Positions 1 through 7,445 of a DNA stretch of 64,000 nucleotides are shown in pieces. A program made the position numbers and the translations under genes. Location: the NCBI GenBank assembly GCA_031552845.1, contig JAVBMC010000042.1, positions 1 to 64,000 on the forward strand, given 5' to 3'. Numbering within the stretch: the first letter of the stretch is position 1; each line of letters opens with the position of its first letter. This DNA is from JAVBMC01 sp031552845. Its GTDB lineage: Bacteria > Verrucomicrobiota > Kiritimatiellia > RFP12 > DVOR01. Below the pieces are notes generated by a model, which saw only the letters and a program-made list of their open reading frames with translations, was not told the DNA's origin and made no database searches.

Positions 1-2
1 AG

Positions 3-125
3 TTCCGCGGCGTGCGTTCTGAAATGTTCTATCTATACCTAAAAGAAACGGAGTGGAGATTTAATCATCGACAAGAAGATCTTTATCTGCTACTCTTAGC
101 TCAGTTCAGAGAAAATCCGCTCTAA
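3..125 (+). pseudogene. 3' end of an IS1595-type transposase (remnant, cut by window edge)
   Basis: An open frame enters from the left edge and runs 40 codons to a TAA at 123-125. The peptide contains FRGVRSEMFYLYLKE, then EWRFNHRQEDLYLLLL and ends ENPL. The pattern FRGVR..(10 residues)..W/FRFNHR..LY..LL is the C-terminal signature I know from the DDE domain of IS1595/ISXO2-like transposases, where the FNHR segment lies close to the end of the protein. Whether the element is intact upstream cannot be seen, because the window starts inside it. The stop is followed by about 50 bp that could be the right end of the element. Confidence 0.7.
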
Positions 126-152
126 TCTAGGCATGAACCTATTTTATTCCAT

Positions 153-176
153 GTCTAACTCTTAAAAGGTAGAGCC
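153..176. repeat. Possible right terminal inverted repeat of the IS1595-type element
   Basis: Read on the minus strand this stretch begins GGCTCTACCTTTTAAGAGTT. It lies 28 bp after the transposase stop, the usual distance for the right end of such an element. The partner repeat is outside the window, so this is inference from position and general appearance only. Confidence 0.3.
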
Positions 177-181
177 ATGGG

Positions 182-206
182 GGTGCCTGTGGAACTTTCG
201 CCGAAA
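182..206 (+). repeat. Copy of a dispersed GGTGCCTG...CCGAAA repeat
   Basis: The 25 bp here (GGTGCCTG, then TGGAACTTTC, then GCCGAAA) match 45314-45338 at 22 of 25 positions. A related palindrome (GGTGCC CCA GGCACC) sits at 36700-36714. The left part can form a short hairpin. Downstream, 207-330 holds three more small hairpins (CGGCC/GGCCG, GGTGG/CCACC, GCGGCG/CGCCGC) and no convincing gene. Confidence 0.5.
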
Positions 207-384
207 TTGAGGGCGGCCGATGAGGCCGAGTGGAGCGTAAATTGAGGGTGGTTTGTCAAAGCCACCGAACTTGTTTAGACCAGCGGCGGGGGCGACGCCG
301 CCTGCCGAATTGCCTGTACGCGATTTCGTCGGGAATATGGGGGAAAATGGGGCGCGCTTGTGGGGGAGCGTGGTGGTATGTGCT

Positions 385-413
385 TTACTTTATAATAAGG
401 AGTTTGGTATAAT
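385..413 (+). promoter_or_regulatory. Sigma-70-like promoter of the 439-7068 operon
   Basis: TTACTT at 385-390 is followed after 17 bp by a perfect TATAAT at 408-413. A second TATAAT lies at 391-396. The first start codon is at 439 with GGAGG at 425-429 in front of it, so the leader would be only about 20 nt. Confidence 0.6.
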
Positions 414-438
414 CTAGGCTTTTGGAGGATTTTGTCGA

Positions 439-1710
439 ATGCTTGCTTGGGTTTGCCTGGGTTTGTTTGTGGGGTGTTATGCGTTGTTTGTGGTGCTGCC
501 GGATTGGCGCGCTTATGTGGCGATGGCGGGAGCGGTGTTGACGGTTGCGTGCGGAGCTTTGCCTTTTACGACTGCCATTACTGAATCGATTAGCTGGAAT
601 GTGTTGGGTTTGTTTTTGGGGACGTTGGTGCTGGCGGAGCTGTTTATGTGGTCGAAGGCGCCGGCGGTGTTGGCTGAGTTTTTTGTGGATTTGTGTAAGA
701 GCGGCCGGGGGGCGATGTTGGCGTTGTGCGTGCTGGCGAGCGTGATTTCGATGTTTGTGGAGAATGTGGCGGTGGTGATGCTGCTGGCGCCGGTGGCGTT
801 GAGTTTGGCAAAGCATCTGAATCGTTCCCCGGTGCCGCTGTTGATTGGGATTGCGGTGAGCAGTAATTTGCAAGGGACGGCGACGATGATTGGGGATCCG
901 CCGAGTATGATTTTTGCCGGGTTTATGAAGATGGGGTTCTGGGACTTTTTTGTGATTCATGGAAAGCCGGGCATTTTCTTTGCGGTGCAGGTGGGGGGGA
1001 TTGCGTCGTTGTTGGTGTTGGCGTGGGTGTTTAGGCATGCGCGCGAGCAGGCGGTGAGGGTGAGGCAGGAGAGGGTGCGCTCGAAGGTGCCGTCGGTGTT
1101 GCTGTTGGTGTTGGTAGCGGGGTTGTCGTGTGCGACGTTGGCGGATCCGGAGTTTGCGTGGTTTGCGGGTGTGTGGACGATGGCGTTGGCAGCGGTTGGG
1201 CTGGTGTGGTTTCATCGGCGGGAGGAGCCGCAGGCGGTGGGTAAGCTGTTGGCGACGTTGGATTGGGGGACGACGTTTTTCTTGCTGGGGATTTTTGTGT
1301 TGGTGGCGGGGTTGAGTCACATGGGGTGGATGGAGCGGCTGGCGGGGGTGTTGGCGCAGAGTGCGGGGAGCGATGTGTTTGTGGGGTTTGTATTGATTGT
1401 GGTGCTGTCGGTGGTGGTGTCGGGGTTTGTGGATAATGTGCCGTTTTTGTTGGTGATGATTCCGGTGGTGCAGCAGATGGCGAGGGCGATGGATGCGCCG
1501 TTGGAGGTGTTGATGTATGGGTTGCTGATCGGCGCGTGCTTGGGCGGTAACTTGACGCCGATTGGGGCGTCGGCGAATGTGGTGACGATGGGGATTTTGC
1601 GGAAGCATGGGTATAGGATCGGGTTCAAGGAGTTTGGCCGGATCGGTTTGCCGTTTACCGCGGCGGCGGTGTCGGCGGCGTGTGCGTTTGTGTGGGTTGT
1701 GTGGCGTTAA
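439..1710 (+). CDS. ArsB/NhaD (SLC13-like) ion transporter
   Basis: A 423-residue integral membrane protein with about 11-12 hydrophobic segments. It belongs to the ion transporter superfamily that includes ArsB, NhaD and the eukaryotic P protein. The two inverted half motifs are visible: SNLQGTATMIGDPPSMI near residue 140 and GGNLTPIGASANVVTMGI near residue 372, each forming the re-entrant loop that binds ion or substrate in this superfamily. SFVDNVPF-type sequence near residue 335 also fits. Members exchange Na+/H+ or move anions across the inner membrane; the actual ion cannot be decided here. It is the first gene of a compact operon and has a clear GGAGG Shine-Dalgarno site. The coding strand is strongly G-ending at third positions. 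Confidence 0.85.
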   Translation: MLAWVCLGLFVGCYALFVVLPDWRAYVAMAGAVLTVACGALPFTTAITESISWNVLGLFLGTLVLAELFMWSKAPAVLAEFFVDLCKSGRGAMLALCVLASVISMFVENVAVVMLLAPVALSLAKHLNRSPVPLLIGIAVSSNLQGTATMIGDPPSMIFAGFMKMGFWDFFVIHGKPGIFFAVQVGGIASLLVLAWVFRHAREQAVRVRQERVRSKVPSVLLLVLVAGLSCATLADPEFAWFAGVWTMALAAVGLVWFHRREEPQAVGKLLATLDWGTTFFLLGIFVLVAGLSHMGWMERLAGVLAQSAGSDVFVGFVLIVVLSVVVSGFVDNVPFLLVMIPVVQQMARAMDAPLEVLMYGLLIGACLGGNLTPIGASANVVTMGILRKHGYRIGFKEFGRIGLPFTAAAVSAACAFVWVVWR

Positions 1711-1726
1711 GGGGTTTTGAAGGGTT

Positions 1727-2377
1727 ATGACTGAAGAGGGTTTGGTGAAGGTCGAGGAGGCCGCGAAGGGGAAGGCGCATGTGCGCAGCCGGTTTATCAC
1801 GGGCGTGCTGGTGCTGATTCCGCTGGCAGTGACGGTGTTTGTTTTGCAGGTGATTTATAGCGCGCTGACGGGAGCGATGGGGCCGTTCTTGAAGCCGTGG
1901 GCAAAAAAACTGCCACTGTGGGCAGCGGATATTCTGTCGCTGGTGGTGATGCTGGCGTTGATTTACCTGACGGGGTGGGTAGCGACACGGTTGATGGGAC
2001 GCAAGTTCATCCAGTGGGGCGAGGCGTTGTTGCTGAAGGTGCCGTTGGTGAAGACGGTGTATTCGGCGACGAAGCAGGTGATCGAGACGTTCACAGTGTC
2101 GAAGAAGAATTTCCAGGCGGTGGTGTTTGTGGCGTTTCCGCATCGGGGGAGCATGGCGGTTGGATTTGCGACAGGGTCGATCCGGAACGAGAAGGGGGAG
2201 AAGTTCTATTTGGTCTTCCTGCCGACGACGCCGAATCCGACGAGCGGGTATCTGCTGATGATGCCGCCGGAGGATGTGCAGTTTACCGATGTGGGGGTGG
2301 ATGACGGGATTAAGATGATTGTGTCGGGCGGAATGCTGCCGCCGGCATCGTATAAGGTTGTGGATGCTCATTTTTAG
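1727..2377 (+). CDS. DUF502 family membrane protein
   Basis: 216 residues with two N-terminal transmembrane segments (about residues 22-46 and 62-88), followed by a soluble domain that contains KVPLVKTVYSATKQVIE and VFVAFPHRGSMAVGFATG. This is the arrangement of DUF502 proteins, which are widespread in bacteria and plants (LIKE-COV in plants) and have no settled biochemical role. It starts 16 bp after the transporter and ends 9 bp before the agmatinase-type gene, so it is cotranscribed with both. A weak GAAGGG site precedes the ATG. Confidence 0.85.
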   Translation: MTEEGLVKVEEAAKGKAHVRSRFITGVLVLIPLAVTVFVLQVIYSALTGAMGPFLKPWAKKLPLWAADILSLVVMLALIYLTGWVATRLMGRKFIQWGEALLLKVPLVKTVYSATKQVIETFTVSKKNFQAVVFVAFPHRGSMAVGFATGSIRNEKGEKFYLVFLPTTPNPTSGYLLMMPPEDVQFTDVGVDDGIKMIVSGGMLPPASYKVVDAHF

Positions 2378-2386
2378 AGGTGACGT

Positions 2387-3241
2387 ATGAATTTCTTAGA
2401 GTCTGAGTTTGTCCCGGCTACGCCCGAAGCGGCGAAGGTGCATATCATTCCGGCGCCGATGGAACTGTCGGTCTCTTACGGCGGCGGTGCGAAGAATGGC
2501 CCTGCGGCGATCTTGGCGGCGAGTCAGCAGTTGGAGGCTTTCGACGGGAGCGGATTCCCGGGCAAGGATGCGCTGCACACGCAGTCGGCGGTGAAGCCGA
2601 AGCAGGCGAAGAATGCACATGCGTGGGTGGAGGCGATTGAGGCGCAGGTGATGCAGGCGCTGGCTTGCGGTGCGGCGCCGTTGGTGTTGGGTGGCGAGCA
2701 TACGGTGACGCTGGGTGCGGCGTGTGCTTTTGCGGATGCAGGCGAGGAGATCGGCTTTGTGCATTTTGACGCGCATGCGGATCTGCGCAATGTGTATGAG
2801 GATTCGCCACTGTCGCATGCGTGCGTGATGCGGCGGGTGCATGAGCTGGGATTCCCGTTGATTCAGATCGGCACGCGGGCGTATTGCGAGGAGGAGCGGG
2901 ATTACCGCCTGGCGAATAAGAAGACGATCACCGCGTATGATGCCGAGGCGATTGCGTCGGGGCAGATGCCGTATGCTTTTATCCCGAAGAAGTTCCCGAA
3001 GAAGATTTATATGACGTTTGATGTGGATGGTTTTGACCCGGCGATGATGCCGGCCACTGGCACGCCGGTGCCGGGCGGACTGTTCTGGTTCGACGTGATT
3101 CACCTGCTCGACCGCGTCGCGGCGCATGGGCAGATCGTCGGGGCGGATGTGGTGGAACTGGCGCCGATGAAGGGACTTGCGCATCCGGACTTTACGGCAG
3201 CGCGGCTGTGCCAGCAATTGATTAAGCTGATGACTGCATAA
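2387..3241 (+). CDS. Agmatinase/arginase-family ureohydrolase
   Basis: 284 residues with the complete binuclear-manganese signature of ureohydrolases: GGEHTVTLG (about 101-109), HFDAHADLR (about 125-133), SHACVMRR (about 142-149) and TFDVDGFDPAMMPATGTP (about 211-228). The family cleaves a guanidinium group to urea; agmatinase would give putrescine from agmatine. The SHACVMRR form and the GTPVPGG loop are closer to agmatinase than to arginase, but substrate choice is not safely readable. The stop codon shares its last base with the ATG of the ABC permease (TAATG), so translation is coupled. A speB symbol would be a guess, so none is given. Confidence 0.85.
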   Translation: MNFLESEFVPATPEAAKVHIIPAPMELSVSYGGGAKNGPAAILAASQQLEAFDGSGFPGKDALHTQSAVKPKQAKNAHAWVEAIEAQVMQALACGAAPLVLGGEHTVTLGAACAFADAGEEIGFVHFDAHADLRNVYEDSPLSHACVMRRVHELGFPLIQIGTRAYCEEERDYRLANKKTITAYDAEAIASGQMPYAFIPKKFPKKIYMTFDVDGFDPAMMPATGTPVPGGLFWFDVIHLLDRVAAHGQIVGADVVELAPMKGLAHPDFTAARLCQQLIKLMTA

Positions 3242-4170
3242 TGGGCAAGTGGCTGCTAGGTGCCGCGTTGACGGCGGGGGTGTTTGCGTTGGCGTTGCTG
3301 TCAGGTGCGGCGGGATTCGGCATACCTTCGGATGCGGTGTTGGAGCTGCGGTTGGTGCGCGTGGCGACGGGTTTCGTTGTGGGCGGTTCGCTCGCGGCGG
3401 CCGGAGCGGTGATGCAGGCGGTGCTGCGGAATCCTTTGGCAGAGCCGTATGTGTTGGGCGTGTCGAGCGGTGCGGGATTAGGCGCGGCGCTCGCGGCGGC
3501 GGCGGGCTGGCTGATGCCGGCGGGTTCGGCAATCGGCGGGGCGTTGGCGATGATGGCGGTGTATGCTTTGGCGGCGGGACGTTCGCGCGGCGGGAATGCG
3601 TATCTGTTGGTGCTGTGCGGCGCAGTGATTGCGGCGATGTGTTCGAGCATTTTGATGGCGGTGGTGAGTTTGTCGAGTGCGGGCGTGTTGCAGTCGGTGA
3701 CGTGGTGGATGATGGGCGGCTTGCAGTTTGGCGAGATGCGGATTGTGACGGGCACGGGAATTGCGGCGTTGTTGATTGTGCTGGCGCTGTGGTTCCGCGG
3801 GCGGACGTTGGATGCGTTTGCGCTGGGACCGGAGATGGCGCATCATCTGGGTGTGAATGTGCGGGTGATGTTACCGCTGCTGCTGGCGGCGGCGACAATC
3901 CTGACGGCGGGCGCCGTGGCGCTGGCAGGGTTGATTGGGTTTGTGGGTTTGCTGGTGCCGCATGCGATGCGGCGGATGGTGGGGTGTGAATATCGGCGGC
4001 TGCTGCCGGCGTGTGTGGTGTTTGGCGGCGTGTTTCTGGTGGCGTGCGATACGCTGGCGCGGAGCTGCCTGCCGCCACAGGAGATTCCGGTGGGTGTGAT
4101 TACGGCGTTGTGCGGAGGGCCTTTCTTTTTGTGGCAGTTGTGCCGGAAGGAGGGGACGTGGCGGATTTAA
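3241..4170 (+). CDS. FecCD/BtuC-type ABC transporter permease
   Basis: 309 residues, about 9-10 transmembrane helices. RNPLAEPYVLGVSSGAGLGA (residues about 63-82) and LAGLIGFVGLLVPHAMRRMVG (about 222-242) are the hallmark segments of permeases for siderophore, haem or cobalamin uptake; the second forms the coupling contact with the ATPase. It overlaps the preceding ureohydrolase by one base and the following ATPase by 13 bp. No periplasmic binding protein gene and no TonB receptor lies in the window, so the substrate is open and the binding protein must be encoded elsewhere if the importer is functional. Confidence 0.9.
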   Translation: MGKWLLGAALTAGVFALALLSGAAGFGIPSDAVLELRLVRVATGFVVGGSLAAAGAVMQAVLRNPLAEPYVLGVSSGAGLGAALAAAAGWLMPAGSAIGGALAMMAVYALAAGRSRGGNAYLLVLCGAVIAAMCSSILMAVVSLSSAGVLQSVTWWMMGGLQFGEMRIVTGTGIAALLIVLALWFRGRTLDAFALGPEMAHHLGVNVRVMLPLLLAAATILTAGAVALAGLIGFVGLLVPHAMRRMVGCEYRRLLPACVVFGGVFLVACDTLARSCLPPQEIPVGVITALCGGPFFLWQLCRKEGTWRI

Positions 4171-4928
4171 ACTTTTACGCATTGCAGGTGGAGCATGTGA
4201 GCGCGGCGTATGGGCGGCATGAGGTGCTGCAGGATGTTTCGCTGGGGCTGCGTGCAGGCGAAATGGCGGCGTTGATTGGTGCGAACGGTGCGGGCAAGAC
4301 TTCGTTGCTGCGGGTGATTACGGATTGGCTGAAGCCGACGGCTGGCAGCGTGTGTCTTTTTGGGCGGCGACCGACGGCGAGTCTGCGGGCGGCGGTGATG
4401 GCGGTGGTGCCGCAGCAACTGTCGATGACGATGCCGTATCGGGTGCGGGAATTGTTGGCAGTGGCGCGGTCGGCGACGGTGAATGATGCGCGTTTGGCGG
4501 AGTTGATGAAGCAGACGCACACGGCGGAGTTTGCGGAGCGGCAGTTTGCGGAGTTGAGCGGCGGTGAGCAGCAGCGGGTGACGCTGGCGATGGCGCTAGC
4601 GGCGGCGCCGAAGATCGTGCTGCTGGATGAGCCGTCGGCGCATTTGGATTTGCGGTATCAGGCTGAACTGTTTGGGCTGGTGCGGCGTTTGAGTCGGGAG
4701 GAAGGGTTGACGGTTTTGGCGGCGTGTCATGATTTGAATCTGGCGGCGCACTTCTTCCCGCGTTTGGTGTTGTTGCAGGAGGGTCGCGTGGCGGCAGATG
4801 GTACGCCGGGCGAGGTGTTGAAGCAGGATGTTTTAGAGGCGGCGTATTGCTGCAGGGTGGATGTGCGTAATGGGATGGTGTTGCCGCGGTTGGAATCTGC
4901 GGGGCTCCCGGAGATGAAGGAAGCATGA
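4158..4928 (+). CDS. FecE/BtuD-type ABC transporter ATPase
   Basis: 256 residues from the GTG at 4158, chosen because AAGGAGG ends 4-5 bp upstream and because the longer upstream frame overlaps deeply into the permease. It has Walker A GANGAGKTSLL (about 35-45), Q-loop VVPQQ, signature LSGGEQQRVTLA (about 133-144), Walker B IVLLDEPSAHLD (about 154-165) and the switch histidine in ACHDLN. It forms the nucleotide-binding subunit of the importer with the overlapping permease. The last four bases (ATGA) overlap the start of the TPR gene. Confidence 0.9.
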   Translation: MADLNFYALQVEHVSAAYGRHEVLQDVSLGLRAGEMAALIGANGAGKTSLLRVITDWLKPTAGSVCLFGRRPTASLRAAVMAVVPQQLSMTMPYRVRELLAVARSATVNDARLAELMKQTHTAEFAERQFAELSGGEQQRVTLAMALAAAPKIVLLDEPSAHLDLRYQAELFGLVRRLSREEGLTVLAACHDLNLAAHFFPRLVLLQEGRVAADGTPGEVLKQDVLEAAYCCRVDVRNGMVLPRLESAGLPEMKEA

Positions 4929-6070
4929 AGTTATTTTGGACAGGTTTGGCAGCAGCGGTGTTGGCAGGCGGAATCTCGGCGGCGGAGAATGAGCGTGAGG
5001 TTTACGAGCAGGCTGTCGCGGCGTTTAAGGCGAAGGAGTTTCCGCAGGCGATTGAATCGTTCAGCAGCGTGCTGTCTGGCACGACAAACCGCGTGCTGCG
5101 GCAAGGGGCTTTGCTGAGCCGCGGGAATGCGTATTATGTGGAGCAGGATTATGCCGCGGCGATGAAGGATTATGAGACGCTGCTGGCGGAGTTTCCGCAA
5201 GAGACGGACACCGACCATTGCACCCGCCTGCGTCAGCGTTGCCGGGTTTATTTGGCAAATGCGAGTTTGCGGAAGCTGGACACGACGTGGAAGCGGGGCG
5301 ATTATGCCGAGGTGGAAAAGCTCGGCGAGCAATTTCTCAAGAACTGGGCGGAGTTTGAGCAATGCGCGGAGGTGGAGTATCAGTTGGCGCAGTCTATGTT
5401 GGTGCAGCGGCAGTATGAGGAGGCGGTGAGGCGCTATGCGGCGTTCATCGAGAAGTATCCGGAGCATGCAAAGCGGCCTGTGGCGGAGCAGATGCTCGGT
5501 GAGTGTCATTTGTTTCTAGCGGCGCGTAAGGCGGAGCTGCAGGAGTCTGAGGCCTATGAGGATTGGCAGAAGGGACGTTATCTGGAGGCGATCGAGGGTT
5601 TCCGCAAGTGCGCCGCGAATGAGACGACGGCATGGTTCTTGGCGGAGAGTCTGCGCCTGACCCGCGACCCCGGTGCCCAACAGGCGTATGCCGATTTTTT
5701 GAAGCAGTATCCGCAGAGCGTTTATACGTTGGAGGCGTTGCTGCGGCAGGCGGACTTGGTGCGCGAGACCGATCCGCGCGTGGCGGCAAGCGCTTACCGG
5801 CGGGTTTCTAAAGAGAGCGCCGACCGCGCGTTGCAAACGCAGGCGCATTTGGGATTGGCGCATTGTTCGATTGAGAATGAAGATTGGCGGGAGGCAGAGC
5901 TGGCTTTGTTGAAGGCGGAGCTGCTCTACCCGCGGAGTGAAGTGCCGGCCGAGGTATTGAGCCGGTTGAGTTATGTGGCGGCCAAGCAGGGAAAAACTGA
6001 CTTGGCGGCGCGTTATCTGAAGCGCGCTCAGACGTTGCATGTAGAAGTGCAACCAGTGACAGAAGAGTAG
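4925..6070 (+). CDS. Secreted TPR-repeat protein
   Basis: 381 residues. An N-terminal signal peptide (FWTGLAAAVLAGGISAAE) suggests export to the periplasm or outer membrane. The rest consists of tetratricopeptide-like helices: AFKAKEFPQAIESFSSVL, DYAAAMKDYETLLAEFP, QYEEAVRRYAAFIEKYP and others to the C-terminus, with the BamD/YbgF-like spacing of envelope TPR proteins. TPRs bind peptides or scaffold complexes; the partner is unknown. It follows the ABC ATPase with an ATGA overlap, so it is translated from the same message. It is the last gene of the stretch with strongly G-ending codons. Confidence 0.75.
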   Translation: MKLFWTGLAAAVLAGGISAAENEREVYEQAVAAFKAKEFPQAIESFSSVLSGTTNRVLRQGALLSRGNAYYVEQDYAAAMKDYETLLAEFPQETDTDHCTRLRQRCRVYLANASLRKLDTTWKRGDYAEVEKLGEQFLKNWAEFEQCAEVEYQLAQSMLVQRQYEEAVRRYAAFIEKYPEHAKRPVAEQMLGECHLFLAARKAELQESEAYEDWQKGRYLEAIEGFRKCAANETTAWFLAESLRLTRDPGAQQAYADFLKQYPQSVYTLEALLRQADLVRETDPRVAASAYRRVSKESADRALQTQAHLGLAHCSIENEDWREAELALLKAELLYPRSEVPAEVLSRLSYVAAKQGKTDLAARYLKRAQTLHVEVQPVTEE

Positions 6071-6084
6071 GAAGGAAGCAGGAT

Positions 6085-7068
6085 ATGAAGATTGGCATTA
6101 CGTTGGGCGACCCCGCAGGTATCGGGCCGGAATTAGTGCTGCGGTTGTTGCGTAAATATGCGGACGACGATATTGTGGTTTACGGCAACCGCGAGATTCT
6201 GGAACGGGTGGCGGACAACATCAAGGGCAACTGGAGTTTCGCGCCGGGCATGGGCAACCGCGGCACGGTGGAGCTGATGGACTTTACTTTCCCGGAAGCG
6301 TCCACGATTGTGCCGGGCAAAGTGCAGGCCGCCTGCGGCCGGATTGCGGATGCTTGGCTGCGCGCCGCCGCCGATGATGCCATCAAGGGACACATTGATG
6401 CCATCGTAACCGGCCCCATCAACAAAGCCGCTATGGGTGAAGCCGAGCTGGAGTTCGTTCACGGACAAACTGAAATCCTGACGGAGTTCTGCCGCGAGGC
6501 CCATGCGCAAGGCAGCCTCACCGCCCCGGTGGGCGAACCTTGCATGATGTTCTGCAGCAGCAAGATGATTATCGGATTGGCAACGATTCACGAAGCGCTC
6601 GCAGATGTGCCGAAGCTCATCACCAAAGAGCGCGTCCTGCGCACCATCCGCTTGGTGAGCAAAGCCACTGAAAAGCTGATTGGGCGCGAAGCGCGTATCG
6701 GCGTGTTGGCGCTCAATCCGCATGCCGGTGAGAATGGCTTGTTCGGCAGGGAGGAAATCGAAGCGATTGCTCCGGCGATTAACGAGGCGCGGGCGGCGGG
6801 TCTGTCGGTCTATGGGCCGATTGTTCCGGATGTCGCCTTCCGCCACCAGCCGTTTGATTATGATGCCTATGTCGTGATGTATCATGACCAAGGGCTGATT
6901 CCGTTCAAGCTGCTGTCGTTCGACACCGGCGTCAACGTCACTGTCGGCCTGCCGCTGATCCGCACATCGCCCGACCACGGCACGGCGTTTGACCTCGCTT
7001 GGCAAGGACGCGCGGAGCCGACCAGCTTCTTCGCGGCCTACGAGCTCGCCAAACAGCTGGTCAGCTGA
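6085..7068 (+). CDS. pdxA: 4-hydroxythreonine-4-phosphate dehydrogenase
   Basis: 327 residues, full family length. It begins IGITLGDPAGIGPEL, the standard PdxA N-terminus, and contains VTGPINKAAM (about 111-120), HGQTEILTEF (about 126-135, metal and substrate histidine), LALNPHAGENGLFG (about 209-222) and YHDQGLIPFK (about 268-277) with the metal-binding histidine. The enzyme oxidises 4-phosphohydroxy-L-threonine in the DXP-dependent route to pyridoxal phosphate. It lies 14 bp after the TPR gene with AAGGAAG in front of its ATG. In enterobacteria pdxA sits between surA and rsmA; here those two are adjacent about 40 kb away. Confidence 0.95.
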   Translation: MKIGITLGDPAGIGPELVLRLLRKYADDDIVVYGNREILERVADNIKGNWSFAPGMGNRGTVELMDFTFPEASTIVPGKVQAACGRIADAWLRAAADDAIKGHIDAIVTGPINKAAMGEAELEFVHGQTEILTEFCREAHAQGSLTAPVGEPCMMFCSSKMIIGLATIHEALADVPKLITKERVLRTIRLVSKATEKLIGREARIGVLALNPHAGENGLFGREEIEAIAPAINEARAAGLSVYGPIVPDVAFRHQPFDYDAYVVMYHDQGLIPFKLLSFDTGVNVTVGLPLIRTSPDHGTAFDLAWQGRAEPTSFFAAYELAKQLVS

Positions 7069-7097
7069 AACAGCCGGGCTTTCATTTTTGATTGCTC

Positions 7098-7126
7098 TTG
7101 TTTTTCAACCTGAAACTTATTATAAT
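7098..7126 (+). promoter_or_regulatory. Promoter of gatCAB
   Basis: TTGTTT at 7098-7103 and a perfect TATAAT at 7121-7126 are separated by 17 bp. The gatC ATG follows at 7156. This gives gatCAB its own start although the pdxA operon points the same way and shows no terminator. Confidence 0.7.
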
Positions 7127-7155
7127 CCACCACTATTTGAGCGTTTGGAGTAGTT

Positions 7156-7443
7156 ATGCCGGATACTGATTTTAATGTCGAATACATAGCCCACCTGGCA
7201 CGGTTCGAGCTGTCGGAAGATGAAAAGAAAACGCTCGGCGGACAGCTGCGCTCCATCCTCGGATACGTGCAGAAGATTGCCGAGCTGGATGTCTCCGGCA
7301 TCGAGCCTACGCTGCACGGCTTTCCCGTCAACAACGTGTTCCGCAAAGACGAACCCACGCCCAGCCTCGACCGCGAAGTCGTGCTGAACAATGCCCCCCA
7401 GCGCATCGGGGATGAATTTAAAATGCCGAAGGTGGTTGAATAA
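7156..7443 (+). CDS. gatC: Asp-tRNA(Asn)/Glu-tRNA(Gln) amidotransferase subunit C
   Basis: 95 residues. VEYIAHLARFELSEDEK at the N-terminus and the central ILGYVQKIAELDVSGIEPT are the conserved GatC helices that wrap around the GatA-GatB interface. The C-terminal DEFKMPKVVE matches the usual VP-V-E ending. It stabilises the amidotransferase that converts Glu-tRNA(Gln) or Asp-tRNA(Asn). It is followed after 2 bp by gatA in the classical gatCAB order. Confidence 0.95.
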   Translation: MPDTDFNVEYIAHLARFELSEDEKKTLGGQLRSILGYVQKIAELDVSGIEPTLHGFPVNNVFRKDEPTPSLDREVVLNNAPQRIGDEFKMPKVVE

Positions 7444-7445
7444 TT

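Noticed and set aside
385..1800. 471-codon open frame on the minus strand opposite the ion transporter
   Set aside because: It is rich in His, Arg, Gln and Pro without any domain, and mirrors the G-ending codons of the real gene; a composition artefact.
2396..4078. 560-codon minus-strand frame over the ureohydrolase and permease
   Set aside because: Low-complexity Pro/Arg/Ser product, no start site, and both opposing genes have complete family motifs.
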